A stretch of DNA of 7,680 nucleotides from Balneolales bacterium (GTDB lineage: Bacteria; Bacteroidota; Rhodothermia; Balneolales; Natronogracilivirgulaceae): positions 1 to 7,680 of the forward strand of contig SKIC01000073.1 of assembly GCA_007116685.1 (NCBI GenBank), written 5' to 3'. Position numbers and translations under genes: made by a program. Under the pieces are notes generated by a model. It worked only from the letters and a program-made list of their open reading frames with translations, had not been told where the DNA came from and did no database searches. This document shows positions 5,529-7,680 of the stretch, one piece after another (the stretch's first letter is position 1; the number at the start of each line of letters is the position of its first letter).

Positions 5529-6461
5529 TTGGAAACGCCTCTTGCAATATTTGCCGGCCGCAGTAATCCTGCTCTGGCGCGAGCAATCGCAGAACAATAT
5601 GGAACGACTCTTGGTGATGTAACCATCAAAACGTTCTCTGATGGTGAACATTATGTTAAGTACCATCAAAGCATTAGAGGAGCCGACGTTTTTGTAATTC
5701 AGTCAACAATGCCTCCGGGTGATAACATTATTGAATTGTTGCTTCTGATTGATGCTGCAAAAAGAGCTTCTGCGGAGCGTGTTACGGCGGTTATTCCATA
5801 TTTTGGATACGCACGCCAGGATCGTAAAGATCAGCCCAGAGTTTCTATAGCATCAAAACTTTTTGCGAACCTCCTCACCGAAGCAGGCGCAGATCGAATC
5901 CTGACTATGGATCTTCATGCTCCACAGATACAGGGGTTCTTTGATATACCGATGGATCATTTATACGCCAGTTCAATCTTTGTGGAATATTTGAAGCAAA
6001 ATCCCATTGATAACCTGGTTGTAGTAGCACCCGATGTAGGAAGTTTGAAAACGGCTCGATCTTATGCAAAAAGGCTTAATGCTGGTCTTGCTTTTGTTGA
6101 TAAACGCCGTCCAAAACAAAATGTGGCTGAGGTCATGAATATCATTGGAGAGGTGAAAGACAAAAACATTCTCCTTGTTGATGATATGATTGACACTGCC
6201 GGAACATTAACAAATGCTGCTGTAGCCATTAAAGAACGTGGTGCAAAAAGAATCCTTGCCGCAGGTACACATGCTGTACTTTCCGGTCCGGCCTATCAGA
6301 GGTTGGAGGATTCTCCCATAGAATTGATTTTACTTTCTGATACCGTTCCACTTAAAAAACCTTCTGACAAAATTAAGGTTTTAAGTGTTGCTGGTATATT
6401 TTCAGAATCAATTCGACGAATTTACACTGATGATTCCATCAGTACCCTTTTTGACGAATAA
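5529..6461 (+). CDS. prs: Ribose-phosphate pyrophosphokinase (PRPP synthetase)
   Basis: This enzyme makes PRPP from ribose 5-phosphate and ATP, feeding purine, pyrimidine, NAD, histidine and tryptophan synthesis in the cytosol. The 310-residue length is normal. Seen in order are: N-terminal FAGRSNPALA; TFSDGEHYV (35-43); PYFGYARQDRKDQPR with the catalytic flexible loop R96-Q-D-R-K100; the metal/ATP-binding DLHAPQIQGFFDIPMDHLYA (128-147) including His130; PDVGSLKTA; DKRRPKQNVAEV with Lys192 and Arg194; and the PRPP loop VDDMIDTAGT (217-226). The start is TTG: an in-frame TGA lies at 5517-5519 with only ACA TAT ACG between, and the TTG gives the standard N-terminus. There is no Shine-Dalgarno site. 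It leads a cluster with rplY (19-base gap) and pth, an arrangement also known from Bacillus (prs-ctc-pth). Regulation may involve read-through of the hairpin at 5472-5505. Confidence 0.97.
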   Translation: METPLAIFAGRSNPALARAIAEQYGTTLGDVTIKTFSDGEHYVKYHQSIRGADVFVIQSTMPPGDNIIELLLLIDAAKRASAERVTAVIPYFGYARQDRKDQPRVSIASKLFANLLTEAGADRILTMDLHAPQIQGFFDIPMDHLYASSIFVEYLKQNPIDNLVVVAPDVGSLKTARSYAKRLNAGLAFVDKRRPKQNVAEVMNIIGEVKDKNILLVDDMIDTAGTLTNAAVAIKERGAKRILAAGTHAVLSGPAYQRLEDSPIELILLSDTVPLKKPSDKIKVLSVAGIFSESIRRIYTDDSISTLFDE

Positions 6462-6480
6462 CCATTAATGATACACTATC

Positions 6481-7146
6481 ATGCAAAAGCCAACTGTCGT
6501 TGAACTAAGCTGCGAAAAGCGAGAAACAGGACGCAAAGAAGCGGACCGATTACGCAGTAATTTATTGATACCTGCTGTTATATACGGCCCTAAAGTAGAG
6601 GATAACATTCATATTGCTGTACCTGAGCTTGCTTTGGAGAAAATTCTTTCCAAGACTACAACCCAGGTTGTTAAACTTACTGTGGATGGAACTACCTACG
6701 AAACTCTTGTTAAGAAAGTAGAATTTCATCCAGTAACTGATAAGCCATTAAATGTAGACTTCTATGCTCTTTCCGAGGATCATGAAGTTACCATTACTGT
6801 GCCTATTCGCCTTATGGGTACTGCTCGTGGTCTTACAGAAGGTGGTCGTTTGTTCCAGCCTCTCAGAAAAATCAGAGTTCGTTGCTCAAAAGACAACTTG
6901 CCTGCCGAGCTTACTTTGGATATCACCAAATTGAAAATTGGCGATACTCTGAAAGTGGCTAAACTGGAAACTGAGGGATTAACTCCTCTCATGGAAGAAG
7001 GAAGAACCGTAGTTGTAATTCGTCCGCCTAAAGGTGGTCTTAAAGCTCTTCTTGGCCTTGATGATGAGGATGAGGACGGGGATGAAGAATCAGCAGAGGG
7101 TGGCGAAGCTACCGAAGCAACTGCTGAAGAAGAAAACGCCGGTTAA
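6481..7146 (+). CDS. rplY: 50S ribosomal protein bL25, long Ctc/TL5 form
   Basis: This is a 5S rRNA-binding ribosomal protein of the two-domain Ctc/TL5 type, 221 residues against about 95 for the short E. coli form. Residues about 5-93 form the L25 beta-barrel (ETGRKEADRLRSNLLIPAVIYG, then VKLTVDG and HPVTDKPLNVDFY). Residues about 99-185 form the TL5 C-terminal beta domain (ITVPIRLMGTARGLTEGG, then LPAELTLDITKLKIGDTLKV, ending VVVIRPPK). The last 28 residues (194-221) are a low-complexity acidic tail of Asp, Glu, Gly and Ala, which is common in this family and likely disordered. In Bacillus the homologue ctc is a general stress protein. The ATG at 6481 has no Shine-Dalgarno site. An out-of-frame ATG at 6468 is not used. 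It lies 19 bases after prs and 30 bases before pth. Confidence 0.95.
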   Translation: MQKPTVVELSCEKRETGRKEADRLRSNLLIPAVIYGPKVEDNIHIAVPELALEKILSKTTTQVVKLTVDGTTYETLVKKVEFHPVTDKPLNVDFYALSEDHEVTITVPIRLMGTARGLTEGGRLFQPLRKIRVRCSKDNLPAELTLDITKLKIGDTLKVAKLETEGLTPLMEEGRTVVVIRPPKGGLKALLGLDDEDEDGDEESAEGGEATEATAEEENAG

Positions 7147-7176
7147 TAAAAGGGTCACTTTTAAACCGATCTTTTT

Positions 7177-7680
7177 ATGCCCTTAATAGTAGGCCTCGGA
7201 AATCCCGGAGCAGAATATGAAAAAACCCGACATAACATCGGGTTTTTTCTTTTAGATGCCCTGGCTGAAAAAACTCAGGCCACATTTAAAAATGGTCGTG
7301 GACCTTATCAGATTACAGTTGCCAGACACAAGGGCACTTCGTTTCATCTGATAAAGCCAAACACCTACATGAATCGTAGTGGTGATGCGGTTACTCATGC
7401 TTGCCGTTATTACGATATTCTCCCTTCTGAAATACTAGTTTGCTATGACGATATCGCTCTGCCAACGGCCTCGGTGCGTATTCGGAAAAAGGGTAGCCAT
7501 GGCGGACATAATGGTATGAAAGATATCATCGCCAAAATGGGCACTAGTGAATTCCCAAGATTACGCTTTGGTGTTGGCAGTGATTTCGAGCAAGGTCGCC
7601 AGGCTGATTACGTACTTTCTTCATTCAAAAGTGAAGAACAGGAAAGTGTGGCAGAGAGTATTACTCTCGGAGTAGATGCA
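7177..7680 (+). CDS. pth: Peptidyl-tRNA hydrolase (3' end beyond the window)
   Basis: The first 168 residues of Pth are present; the family is usually about 185-195 long, so roughly 20-25 are missing past the window edge. The enzyme cleaves peptidyl-tRNA that has dropped off ribosomes, recycling tRNA. The catalytic and binding set is complete: Asn9 in GLGNPG, His19 in YEKTRHNIGF, Asn66 in PNTYMNRSG, Asp92 in CYDDIALP, and Asn112 in KGSHGGHNGMKDI. FPRLRFGVG follows near 125-133. The start ATG at 7177 gives the standard N-terminus (MPLIVGLGNPG). No Shine-Dalgarno site is visible; the bases before it are T-rich. It lies 30 bases after rplY on the same strand with no terminator between, so it is very probably cotranscribed. 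Confidence 0.96.
   Translation, partial: MPLIVGLGNPGAEYEKTRHNIGFFLLDALAEKTQATFKNGRGPYQITVARHKGTSFHLIKPNTYMNRSGDAVTHACRYYDILPSEILVCYDDIALPTASVRIRKKGSHGGHNGMKDIIAKMGTSEFPRLRFGVGSDFEQGRQADYVLSSFKSEEQESVAESITLGVDA

Noticed and set aside
5101..5586. Minus-strand 161-codon open frame across the end of DUF2851, the tRNA and the start of prs
   Set aside because: It runs antisense through a tRNA, a terminator and two real genes and has no family resemblance.
1..7680. CRISPR array, transposase, integrase, toxin-antitoxin or other defence genes
   Set aside because: No regularly spaced direct repeats and no proteins of these kinds were seen on either strand.

Overview
This window comes from an AT-leaning (roughly 40% G+C by eye) bacterial chromosome of the Bacteroidota/FCB type, most plausibly a Balneolota/Rhodothermota-like relative. 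The evidence is a DUF3078-type outer-membrane protein, a DUF2851 protein (both families are best known from this group), a promoter that fits the Bacteroidota pattern TTG-N20-TAnnTTTG, weak or absent Shine-Dalgarno sites before most genes, and a tRNA gene without an encoded CCA. The phylum is an inference; no ribosomal RNA gene is present to settle it.

Layout. Positions 1-324 are non-coding: a G+C-richer block (about 53% over 1-130) packed with inverted repeats, then an AT-rich leader. An ALDH7/antiquitin-family aldehyde dehydrogenase (325-1854, +) follows and ends at a bidirectional terminator. Facing it is a compact three-gene minus-strand operon, read from 3715 down to 1912: a small exported fibronectin-III-like protein, a PyrR-like phosphoribosyltransferase, and a DUF3078 outer-membrane beta-barrel protein. 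A divergent regulatory gap (3716-3900) separates this operon from a plus-strand pair, a YtxH-like small membrane protein and a DUF2851 protein, only 4 bases apart.

The DUF2851 stop codon overlaps the -35/-33 box of a tRNA-Gln(UUG) promoter. The tRNA is followed by a strong intrinsic hairpin terminator, and then by the housekeeping cluster prs (PRPP synthetase), rplY/ctc (ribosomal protein bL25) and pth (peptidyl-tRNA hydrolase, cut by the window end). This cluster links nucleotide precursor supply with translation and is an arrangement known from other bacteria.

No defence system, CRISPR array, transposase or prophage gene is visible. The most unusual items are the inverted-repeat-dense block at the left edge, the odd minus-strand operon with a diverged PyrR-like protein, the DUF2851 protein with a possible nuclease-like and metal-binding residue layout, and the hairpin terminator only 23 bases before the TTG start of prs.
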